Shown here piece after piece: positions 36,329 to 48,300 of a stretch of DNA of 64,000 nt. A model generated the notes under the pieces. That model had not been told where the DNA came from. It searched no databases and was given only the letters and a program-made list of their open reading frames with translations. Every line of letters begins with the position of its first letter. Position 1 is the first letter of the stretch. Source of the stretch: Polytrichum commune (Eukaryota; Streptophyta; Polytrichopsida; Polytrichales; Polytrichaceae); contig OX485807.1 in the NCBI GenBank assembly GCA_950295325.1, positions 13,359,001 to 13,423,000 of the forward strand, given 5' to 3'. The position numbers and the translations under genes are program-made.

Positions 36329-36910
36329 GGGGTTGTTTACACCATGGATCATGAAGTTGTTCCAAGGTCTTGTAAAATTTGTGATTGGCTGTTGAACTCG
36401 TCACGGGACCGTTTGGGTTTACACCAAGGGAAAAAAAATGTCAGAGTGACCATGGAGTTCAAGATACCCAAAAGACATAGTTCAAGGCCCACATTATCCA
36501 CTAAACATGGTCCAACGGGTTTTGTGATGGGAGAGGCAAAAGAGGTGTTATGATAGAAAAAGGCAGGGGACTCATGGCAGAGAAATGTTGTTATAGTAAA
36601 ATTCTAATGAAACTTTTTTGGAGGAAGAGAAGACGAAGACAAGAGAAGACAAGAGAATGGTCAAACTTGATTTGTTTTTTTTTCCTCTTCAAAACAACCT
36701 CTTTTGGGCATATATTGAAAAAAATGAACACATTTTGATGCTTTTTGATGCACGGTCATTCCTCTCAGTTCACATTCGGTTTACACCTAGTGAGGGGTCC
36801 AAAGACTTAGTAAATTGATTTAAAGAAACCGGACCACGAAAGTTTGGACTATGGAAAAAGGCCATCTTCCGTGGTCCAACTTCACGATGGTCCATGGTGT
36901 AAACCGGCTG
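36329..36910. mobile_element. Harbinger-type MITE (582 bp), TSD TTA
   Basis: Left end GGGGTTGTTTACACCATGGA and reversed right end CAGCCGGTTTACACCATGGA, flanked by TTA on both sides (36326-36328, 36911-36913). A shorter relative of 4660-5757. Confidence 0.75.
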
Positions 36911-37441
36911 TTAGCGCTTGGTGGGGGGAGAGCATAATCTATCTCAAAATTTAATTTAAAATCACAAATGAAAGTACCTACTAAGTACATGGCTATGGCT
37001 AGGCTAATTGGGTTTTATAGCTAGTTAAGAAGGGAAGTAGGCTGGCAAGCCCACTAACTTAAGTTTGTTTGCCTGTTGGGGACCGCCACAACGACAAGCA
37101 GGGGCCCATTTTTATCATTAGTCACGATGGATGAGAAGCATCCACCCTGTCTCCGCCACAACCAATGGCATCCGCCGCTGGTGGCCATAACGTGCGCGCG
37201 CGCCAGACCTGGAGATACAGAATTCATCCACACGTCATCCACACTCCATCCACATCGACGGATGTCGTCCGTCTCCTGGATCCTTACTGGTCAGGGCGCC
37301 TCTGGGGTTGGAAGATCTCTGGGCTTTCCCAGCTGGTCGGCCACCGACTGCTGGGTAGGTAGCCCACCATCCCCCCCCCCACCCGGGCCCTATATTTAAG
37401 AACCTATTGATCTCTTTCATTAAACAAGCGGCTAGCCAATG

Positions 37442-38769
37442 GGGGGACGTTAAATACCCCCCCACGAACTTTTCGGACTGTCAGATCCGGGCTGGGGCAG
37501 CCGCCCGTCCAGAAAATCTGGATTTTCTGGACCCGCCCGAAAACTGCTGCCCGCCCGCCCGATTTCGAAAAAAACCATTGTCCTTGCATTCTTGAAGGCC
37601 ACTTACTCACAAATCCCATATTGAGTGCACTTCACCTTCAAGGGCCAAAATCCAATATATATGTTCACTTCCAATTGAGTAAATAAGCAATTGACTGGGG
37701 TTTCATTATCAAAGTGAAACCGTCAATAAAACATGTAATTAACTTAGAAATAAAAAATATTACAAAACCCTCACTAGCACTGAGGTCATAATTTTTGTGA
37801 CTCGCAATTTGAAATTGTCTTTGTCATTCTAAAATGACACTTAAATTTAGTGTGCTGATTTAGTATGTGTATTTTATAATATTTTAGGTAATGCCGTCTA
37901 CTTTCACAAGTATTCATACGCATTCATTAATCCCAAATAAATCAGAAATTATGCTTACAAAATTAAGTAAAGCTAATTGATTATAAAATGTACTTACTGT
38001 AATTAATTAATTATTGGAATTAATTCCAGTGAGTTAATTCTAATAATTAATTTCTGGAATGAATTCCAGTGATTTAATTATAATAATTAATATCTGGAAT
38101 TTAATTCCAGTGAATTAATTCTAATAATTAATATCTGGAATTTAATTCTAGTGAATTAATTATAATAATTAATTTCTGGAATCAATTCCAGTGAATTAAT
38201 TAGAATAACTAATTTCTGGAATTTAATTCCAGTGAATTAGTTCTAATAATCAAGTCCAATGAATTAATTCTAATAATTGATTAATGAATGCGTATGAATA
38301 CTTGTGAAAGTAGACGGCATTACCTAAAATATTATAAAATACACATACTAAATCAACACACTAAATTTAAGTGTCATTTTAGAATGACAAAGACAATTTC
38401 AAATTGCGAGTCACAAAAATTATAACCTCAGTGCTAGTGAGGGTTTTGTAATATTTTTTATTTCTAAGTTAATTACATGTTTTATTGACGGTTTCACTTT
38501 GATAATGAAACCCCAGTCAATTGCTTATTTACTCAATTGGAAGTGAACATATATATTGGATTTTGGCCCTTGAAGGTGAAGTGCACTCAATATGGGATTT
38601 GTGAGTAAGTGACCTTCAAGAATGCAAGGACAATGGTTTTTTTCGAAATCGGGCGGGCGGGCAGCAATTTTCGGGCGGGTCCAGAAAATCCAGATTTTCT
38701 GGACGGGCGGCTGCCCCAGCCCGGATCTGACAATCCGAAAAGTTCGTGGGGGGGTATTTAACGTCCCCC
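37442..38769. mobile_element. Fold-back transposon with two 491-bp arms
   Basis: Left arm 37442-37932 and right arm 38279-38769 are reverse complements over their full, equal length of 491 bp with only a few mismatches. The outer 130 bp of each arm is GC-rich (GGGCGGGCGGGC, GCTGCCCCAGCCC); the rest is AT-rich. Each arm also holds the near-perfect palindrome GTCCAGAAAATC..GATTTTCTGGAC (37507-37532 and its mirror). The central 346 bp is a tandem array. No transposase is encoded and no clear target duplication was found. The high arm identity implies recent insertion or arm homogenisation. Confidence 0.9.
38001..38278. repeat. ~40-bp tandem repeat forming the fold-back loop
   Basis: About six to seven units of 40-41 bp with core ATTCCAGTGAATTAATTCTA and ATAATTAATWTCTGGAAT. 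Each junction itself forms a small palindrome (CTGGAATTTAATTCCAG). The array is almost pure A/T and fills the space between the two arms. Confidence 0.9.
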
Positions 38770-41700
38770 GTCACAAGAGTGCTCTGCCCTATTATTATCC
38801 TCCATACTTGGCATAACATCATTCAGCAGAGCCATTAAGGGCCTTCTTACACCATCATGTTCACGCGGGGAGGGCGAACCAACCCATACATTGGTTCCTT
38901 GTCGGATGACTGCGGCCCTGCCTCCAAGGTAACCAACGGACGAGTTGTTTCGCCCCAGCCTTGCTCACACTGTAGGCTACAGTATGAAAATTTGCAAGAT
39001 GTGGTGATTGTGCTCCTGGGATTCAGTGGCCTCTACCCAATTGAGGGTATGTGCTAACTCATGCTAAGGTATGTGGGTGTTCTTTGGTTCGTTTCTCATG
39101 TTCTCCAACCTCTACTGATTAGACTTACCACAACAAAACCCGTGTTGCATCAATAAATCTATGATGGAACATCTGGCAAAAAGAAACGGAGTGAAAATCG
39201 AGCCTCCCTTTATTTTATCTATGGCTATCGGAAGTGCATGTTGGTTGGTTTGTTCATTGGATGCATAGGTTCTCCCTGTTGTGTTCACTATTGGAGTGTA
39301 GAGTAGTTAGTACTAGTTGGAGATGTAGTCCGATCTCTTTTAAACTTGTGTCTTTGTGATGTTTGCTCTTTGATCCTCATCAAACCACACACCAATCAAA
39401 TACATGGGTTTGATTAAGAAAATGGGGCACTTAAGACCTATCTACCTTATGGGTTGACTCACATGCACTTGTGAGTTCCCCATGTACCTAGTACATGTAA
39501 TGCTGAAGGTAATAAGGTAGGTTTTATTTATTTTTTCTTCCTAAGAGCAAGAATATGGTTGTTACTTGAGTGAACTATACTCAACTCCTTGAGGATAGAG
39601 GTCAAATTGTTGACTCATTTCGAATACCATCACCAAGTTTCTTCCCCACATGGGTAGAGCCACACAAAAGGCCTCCCCTATGTAAGGTAGGTGGGTAAGT
39701 CCTATTATGGGTAGTGGACTTCCAATTCCACAACTATGTATTTTATTTAATCCATGTTCATTGTTTCCATTGCCAAAGTCGTAAAACCACGTCAACAACT
39801 TAACAAATGTAAGCATCTTCTCTTATTCCATCATGTCGAGCGGTTGTCCTGGCCCCACAAGTGAATACGATTGTTGATATTTGCGCCTCCATTGAAATAT
39901 GCACATGAGAGCATTGAAAATGTAAGCATCCCCAACATAAGGGGGGGGGGGGGGGTGTAGTGCCAATCAAGCATCAAGGGTCAAAGGTCAAGAACGTTCT
40001 AGCGAAAAATGGTTGCGACATACCATGTAAGATTTTCAATGCTCAAATGTTGTCTGAAAGAAAGTTGTTATCTTAAAGAATACGATCATACATTTGAAAG
40101 TGGAGTTTAACATCTCGACATGTCAAAAATGTGTGTATGAAATTTTGATTGCAAATATTTGAAAGCAATTCATAGCAAAGTACAATATAATGGAATCGTG
40201 TGTCAAGGCTCATAACTAACTCACGTACCAAACATATACAAAAATTACAATTATATGTAGAGACGATGGTACAAAAAAACTGGATTTTGCATAGATTTGT
40301 ACTTTTGTTTTTTTTTTCCGCGTCTTTCTATTTGACCGTACGTGTACCTAACCGCCACTTAAGTCTTCAATATGAGAATCTTATTACAATAATAAAATTA
40401 TTTAATGATAAAATATAAAGAATTCATGCGTACTCAAGCATGAAGTTATCACCTAGGAGTTCATTACCTATAGGTAAGTATCTAAGTTAAAGAGGTCATT
40501 GATGGAGGATATATATAAGCAAATTAAGGGGGGGGGGGGGAGGCGCTATAGTATGATGGCACATATAGATGAATATTTCTGAAAGTATACTTATTATTTA
40601 TGAATGTTAATAAATGTCAAAATCTAAGTAAGATGCTAAAATCATAGGAGGTCAAGGTGGAAATTCTTTGTATCTTTTGGTGATCATATAGGTCTTCCCA
40701 TTTGTGTTAACAATTGAACGGTGTCTATATTGTGAGCACATAGCCCAATTCACCTTCTACTTTGTTGCTTGGAAATCCGATGGAGGTGCCATGTAAATTC
40801 ACCTTCATTAGTGGTAACTACAACTCAAGAATGAAACTACGTGGGGGAAAAAGATAGTGAAATAAAACACAAAATCACCATTACATTACACAACTCCTTG
40901 GCTGCGTTTTGTGGGACCACGTATCACATGAACATAATTCTTCTTTAATTACGGGATTCCTTGTTTATGAGGAGCAGTCACGAGATGTACATTGTGAACT
41001 TTTCGACAAGCAACTATAATGTATCGGAGTTTTTATTATCACAACCTCGTTCTTGGATAGAGATCATCATGTAGCTCTTTAATGATGTTATAGCTGAGTA
41101 CTTGGCCTGAGAAGTAAAGCATGTCCTAAGATGTATTATAAAAATACATTTTGAAGCAATTTGTTTCTAGGATTATCATTAAAGAGAATTTGTGAAATAC
41201 CAATAAAGGATCTGAACATCCATATGGAGTTAAAAAGACACAAATAATTCTGGTCCTCAAATAAGAAATTTAGAAATAACAACTTAGGCAATGTAGATGT
41301 CATTTTTAGATCATGCATTGACACAATTGGCTATAATTACAAATCATATAGAATGGTGAAAAGTTGCAAGTATAGATACTATGATCTTCAAGTGACCAAA
41401 TTGTCAAAATGTCTCTTGAAATGTGAGCACTTCATGAAGTATTGAGGATAACTACTTGTGATATAGTATGGTCAAGGGTTTGGAGATGACATAAAATATG
41501 AGTATTCTTTTTTCTTTTTTCTTTTTTCTAGTTGGAGATAAAATTGTTGTTGTTTGAAAAATAAAAATTTAATAGGAAGATCCGGTCATTTGGAATTGCG
41601 AGTTTCCATTTTGGAACGTTTGGGCTAGTATGAGACAATAAGTTGTATCTCATAATAAGTTGGTTGCAATGAAAATTCATAATGTTTGAAGTACATGCAA

Positions 41701-42000
41701 CACACCAACAACATTGTTCATCTGAAGTTCAACATTAACATAGTAACAATCCAATAAATTTATTTGTAAAGTCTTGGCATCAAATTTCCGGCGAGTAGGC
41801 TATTTAAATGTGAGTTTGAGAGCTTATGTTTAAAGCTACCCAAGTTTGTTGAGGCTAAAATCATCATGCTCAAAGAGTGGTGTTCGGGTATTAAAAAGAC
41901 CAACTTTCTAGCTTTGTCATACTAGAATGGATGGGGCCTTGCATAGGCCGATGTGGGACTTATGAGGTGGATCCCACAAAAATTCTTTTTTAGATCCTGG
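38770..42000. other. Intergenic DNA, no gene seen
   Basis: No supported coding sequence. Homopolymer runs of 15 G (39941-39955) and 13 G (40528-40540) stand out. This is the downstream flank of the minus-strand WD40 gene, whose terminator is not identifiable by eye. Confidence 0.45.
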
Positions 42001-42115
42001 TGTTTTCTTAAATTTATGGGGGATGACAAGAGGAGGGCCAGGAAGTTTCACCCAACTTTTAAAACATGCTCCAACTTACAATGAGCTAACAAGCTTGTAA
42101 CACAAAATTGTTTCA
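42000..42115 (-). repeat. Dispersed family H, copy 3 (fragment, minus strand)
   Basis: Reverse-complemented, it reads AAAAGTTGGGTGAAACTTCC and CCCTCCTCTTGTCATC, matching the centre of copies 1 and 2. Confidence 0.5.
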
Positions 42116-42366
42116 AAGATACATTTGAATCCACAATTTCACCCCTCATTGAGCGACTTTACCAATCACTCTAATGTCTAAGTTAGGTTATGCACACAAA
42201 AGTTACATGCAAACTCGAACACACACACACTTCCATCTTGCAAGAAACATAGGCCAAATCCATTACATGTTTTTAAGTGGTTGACATGTACAAAATGAGA
42301 AGATTGAAGTACTTCACATACTTGTTGGATAGATACACGTATACAATAACACAAATTTACAACATG

Positions 42367-45300
42367 TCAATCGCTATTTGTTTGGGTGTCTCTTGTGGCC
42401 AACCGTGCAAGGGAGTAAGCTCCTACGCCTGCAATACCAAACAAAAGCAATCCCCGATTCAACATTTTTGTGTTTTTCAAAGCATGCGTGTGTTGGAGAC
42501 GTCCTAGTACTTCATGGGCAACTATGTTATTAAAGAACTTGGGTGAGTTTGAATGTATGAGCTCGTTGGGCTCCATCATACCTTCATGCGGCACGTCAAT
42601 TACCGAATATGATGATGATTGGCCTCTACTCGCTGCCAACTTTAGTTTTTTCAGTTCCGAGTGGACGGAGCGAAGGGTTTCCTTATCTTCAAGTGCTTGC
42701 TCTCTCAATCTTGCAAGTTCCTCGTCAATTATATTTTGTAAGTCATTTACATCTCTTGATGCTTTCAGTTTCAAGCGTTCGATCTCATCCTGAGTAAATC
42801 TCTTGTAAGCGTTCGCTGCATTGACTGCTTTTCTTAATTGTTCTTTTAGTTTAACGATTTCTCTCATTTGACTACTACTTTCGATTTTCGAAACTCTCTT
42901 CATATGATCAAGCTCACATTCCACCGAACCACCCATTTCTTGGGCCTTCGCCACCTCTATTTCTGCAAATTTCATGTTGTTTTGCATGCACTCATTGAGC
43001 TGTCGAATCTCGGACAACATTGTCGTTCTCTCGCACTCAGCGATGTCTTTTGTTTTCTCATATTGATACATCAAGCATTCGATCTTGTCTTGGGACTTTT
43101 GCAACTGCACTTGTGCCTCTCTCGCCAATCGATTGATTTGATCTTGCAGACACACAATTTGCTTCTGGAGCACTTTCTTCTCGTCCATCGCGACCTTCTT
43201 CGTAATCTCCACCATGGATATGGCCATCATATTCTTGCCTTCTTGTTTCTTCAGCTCGATTTGCGCGTCCAGTAACATTTTCTCCATGCATGATTTGGAT
43301 CCGTTGAATTTGTTTTGGAGAGTCGATAGTTTGAATTCGAGAGCATTTTTCCCTTCCTGAAGCTCCAGAACCGTTGTTTCGTAATTGTTTCTCTCGCAAT
43401 CCACTTGCATTCGCATACATTTGAGAGTGCTTTGCAGATCTTCAATTCTCTTCTCCTGCAAAAAAAAAGCAACTCAAAGATTTTCTAATTACCGTACTTT
43501 GATGTGTTAGATTGTTTGTGCATGTCCAATGAAACATGTATCATCAATTTGTTTCAATATTTTTGAGGAATTAGGCAATGTGTTATTTTGTTTTGACTCA
43601 TAACGTTCATGTTGACTTGACATATTTTATGTTGGTTTTTGAGAGTGAATACACTTTACAAAACCAATCCCAAAAATATTTCTCAATGATATTATAACGA
43701 TGCTTTTTTTTTCAAGCTTTATTCAATGATTGACCTAAGAAAACGCAACTCAATCCCTGGGTTATCAAAAAAATTACACCTTTTCATCCAACAAATTCTT
43801 GTGAAGAACATCTCTTGATTCCTTGTCTTGCTTCATTATTTGTAACACGCCTCTTAGGCAATCAATTTCTTCATGAAGCCTCTTCTTCTCTTTCTCCTCA
43901 ATTTTTTTGAAATTCTCAAGCATTTCGATCATTTCTTTCAAATCATCCCGTTCTTTTTTCAAGTTGATGGAGTTACTCCGGTTTACATCAGATTCTTCTT
44001 TTAATTTATGAGCTAGCATATCCTTCTCTTGCATTGTGCTCTGGAGGTTCTCCTTCAAACGTGCCACCTCAGCTGCATGCTTTCTTTTCTCTTCTATGTT
44101 TTCGTTTTGCAACGCCTCATACTTTCTGATGAGTTCGTCTCGTTCCTTTTTGAACTCGTCTCTTTCTTTTCCAAACGAATCTCTTTCTTTTTCCAAATCG
44201 GACCTCATTTCTTCGTATTGTTTCATTTGTTCCTTTAGTTTCTGAGCCATTTCATCTCTTTCTTGCTCCAACATGTGTAATTTTTCTTGAAGGGATTCCA
44301 ATTCTACAACATTTCTTTCTAGCAAACGAAGTTTCTCTTCAAGTTCGCCCCTCTCTTTCTCCAAATCCAATCTCCTCTTCTCACTCGCTTCTAGTTCACT
44401 TTGGAGTGTCACAAGCGCCCCTTCACTATTTTGCAACTTTGAAAGTTTTTCTTGGAGAGCGGCAAGTTCATCCGTGAGCCTATTCTTTCCCTCTTCTTCG
44501 ATCTTTCGTAGATTCCTAAGCTCATCCAATTCTTTTTGCATGTTGTCGTCTATTTGTTTGTCGGCGATTTCACTTGTATCTTTTGTCTCATCGCAAACCA
44601 AGTGTTGTGATTCATTATGTTTCTTCCAAAGACTTCCTACTGCCCAAATTTTGACATTCTTTTCATATCCAAATGACCATAACATCCAATCCACCTTCAA
44701 CATTGTCATCACCATCCTAAACCTCAAATCAACCCAAGGATAAAATGTTGAGACCTAGATTGCATGGTCCTTATTAAACCTCGCTATTTTTTCATCACTT
44801 GTTGTAAAAAACGGATGAGAAGTACCGTACTATGACCTTGACTTTAATAATTTATGAAATGAATGGATTTCGACCTTTAGAAGGCTCAAGGATCTTCACA
44901 TATTACTTCATGTAACTTACAGTGAGGATGACTAGGAGCACATTATGAAAGAGAAACTCGTTAAGTGCCAATCATAATTCGCATTCATGCGGTTGGCAAT
45001 TACTTCAAGCCCAATGACCTCCATGTGAAAATTTTGAGGTTTATACGACTTGCTAAACTCCTAAGTTTCTAAGAGCGCACAATCTACATGTACGGAATTA
45101 CTTAGCATGGTAAGGGTCGTGTTTTGTTGAAAAGGATTGATCTCATTAACTAGACGTTGGAAGAAAATGATACATAATTAAAGCAAAAAATCATAATCAA
45201 TCCAAAAATAACTAATGTGATATACATAGTCATAATTATGTTACATATATCATGTTCAACAAAACCAGTAATGTGAAAAGTCTCATCAACTATGTTTCTG

Positions 45301-48300
45301 ACGGTATTTTATAAATTTTATAGATATTATGATATATCAATTGCATGATTTATGAAAGATAGGGGCATACTTAAACATTTTGTTCTTTGGACAATGAAAA
45401 TCGGATTATGAACAAGAATGGGCAATGTAGTCATTGAGGACTATTACCATATGACAACAATGAATGAATTGGATGAAACTAACATCTATTGTCAATTTCT
45501 CCTCTAAAACCTTAGGGCCCCCTTTTGTACACTTATATTTTACTTCAAAATTCTTAATAACCTTTCAAAATGTACAACTAGAGAGAAATAATACCTCTCC
45601 CTTATTTATATTATGTACGCTAATGCCTCACACAGAACCCCTTCTTGCACTCATGTTACTTTGTAAATTGTATGAAGAGTTTGCCCCTGGGGATGGACCA
45701 AAACATCCACTTGGGCCTTTACCTAGACTACGATGGGTTTTTCCACTTGTAAGGTTTGATAGATAGATTGAAATGTATTAGTAGTGCGAGATTTGGCATT
45801 TTTACCCTCCTTGGTGACCGAGGTTGTAGAGCCGTGCATATGAGATGGCGTCCCAAACCATGATGGTTGAATCCGTTGCACTACTCCACACATGCACACC
45901 CGCCTCCATAATGCCCACGACATGCCCCTTGTGGCCTTTGATCACTTGCTTCAACGATGAGTCCGCCATAGCCCACACACGGATTGTTTTATCTTCACCG
46001 CCACTCCACATTGTATCGCTTCCAACTTGACAAAGCACCAAAACCGGAAGCGTGTGACCTGTTTTCTTAACATATACATTGTTAAGTGGGAATAATTTAT
46101 AAACAAGATTTCCAATCATTTTGAGAGGAATATATGGAATATTTCTCAAATTAGTGAAGAAAAGCCGAAAGATCACAACATGTAACTAGTTGCACTTGGT
46201 AATACAACAAGGGTTTTGACCAGTTATGTTCAATTATCTCTCCGGATACTTCAGTGGGAATACCTTTGTTTTCTTTCCTTGGGAATAGTGATTGATCTTA
46301 GTTGGATGCACTTTGATTGTAGACTAAAAGTGCAAGACACATAATCTTGACTCACTTTGAGCCTAAATTTGAAGAGAATGAGTAGGTTTTGCTAGGTTTA
46401 GAAAGAGAATAAGTTTTTATAAGCTAAATAATATCATGAATGCAAGTTGTTGGAACACTCACTGAAAGCTACATGGTCATAGTATGCCTATAAATACCAC
46501 TGGCATTAAACTATAATTATAAAAAAATCTAGAATATGCACCTAGGATACCTTAAATTTGTTAAACTCATTATATCTAGTTACACCTTTGATTGTGTTGT
46601 AATGAAGTCCCCAATGTCATCATTTAATGTGTGCTCTACACATGAATGGGAAATGACCAACATTGTGAGCGTATTTAGGTTCATCTTGGGTATCACTAAA
46701 GGTATGTTTATGGGTATAGAATTCGAGACCCGGGTAGTATCACATTCTTCAACACAAATTTTATTATCCACTTAATACTTGCATAATTCTAAAGTATCCC
46801 CAAAATCCTCTCGAATCCTCAAGATGAGGGGTAATGTAAAGGTGCTTTCATATTGGGGTATGAGGTGAAAGAAATTCTATCATCAAGTCACCTTTATAGG
46901 CTAAGAGCAAAATTTTGGACACAAGGAGTTGCTAATGGGGTCCAAGTTTGAAAGCATGAGAAAGATTTTTTGCTGAAAGAATTTTTGAAGTCTCTCAAAA
47001 ACTCATGACTTGGTTGGGATGTTTGGTGCACTCTTGGCAATTCATAATGTTTAAGGATTGTTAAAGTGGTGTCGTTAACCCCAATTTTAGTTCATGGGAG
47101 GGGAGGCATTAAGACGGATGGCAAAAAATGAACTCCTTATCAAACTTTTGAGAGCACTAAACTTTTAGGTGTCTTCAAAAGTTGGCCATAAAATTCATCT
47201 TCTGGCCAAATTCAAGCACATACCCTTCATTCCAATAACATTAGGGGTTATGAAACCACTTTGACACTCCTTTAACATTATTAAATGTCAAAATTGTGCC
47301 AAAACTTCCTACCAAAATCATGAGTTTTTGAGACACTTTAGAAATAACTCTAATACGACATCAATCTCTGAATCATATTATTGGCCTTGAATCAAGAAAA
47401 TGCTTCTCCTAAATTGAGAAACCAATCTTCAAGCTTGGATCTAGTGTTGAGTCCAAAATAAATGTTTTGGACAACACATTTCTAAATTGGACTTGAATCT
47501 TAAGCTAAATTCACCCTAGATGATCCATATGAACCTTGTGCAACATGCAATTTAATAATTTGTTACCATCACCCAATCTCCATACCCTTTGGATAAAAAG
47601 TGTCCCAAGGAAAGTCCAAAGAAAGCAAAGCTAACCGGAACATATCTTCACTTCACCCAAAGGCTCATGTTCTTCAACATTGTCAACATAAGTGCAATGT
47701 GCCACTAAGGATTCGTTGGAGGAACTCCATACTTCTATCTCTTTTGATCCCATGTCTTCTTTCACAATCCGGAGACACCTCACGGCACTATGATGATGAG
47801 AATATCCAAACAAAAGATCTCCTTGTAGACTCCATTTTCGTATCTCAAAGTCCATTCCTCCTACCATACAACAAGTAGATTAGTGCATTTCAATGGTTTC
47901 ACAATGCGTTCACCATGGGATGAGGAAAAAGGCATGTCGGTCACACCCTAATGAATAGGGTAGCTTACCTCTTCCATAGCATGATAAATATAGGGTGAAA
48001 GATTATGTCACATAAAGTCCTTTAATGTTGGTTCTAGGGAATTGCTAAATCGACCATGTAGTTTGTTGAATCGACCACACAGATGCGTTGCCCGGTCACA
48101 TGACCTATCACAATTTGATTTTCCATTGCACACATGAAGAGGAGCAAGGCATTAGCTTTGTGTTAGATTTGATGAACTTGGCCAACTTGGGTGTTAATTC
48201 ACAGCCTAGTCGACATCTTACATATTGACTGTGGTCGTTTTAACCAATGTGTGGTCGATTTAACAATCCCCTAGTTATATACATCATTTTATTAGTAGAT

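Noticed and set aside
37407-38822. Frames of about 60-70 codons in both arms of the fold-back element
   Set aside because: They arise because the arms are mirror images. The sequence is GC-rich low complexity with no family motif and crosses the element boundary.
42470-44245. Plus-strand frames of 60-135 codons opposite the coiled-coil exons
   Set aside because: They are antisense shadows. The minus strand gives heptad repeats, splice sites and phase closure; the plus frames give low-complexity Ser/Phe/Leu sequence.
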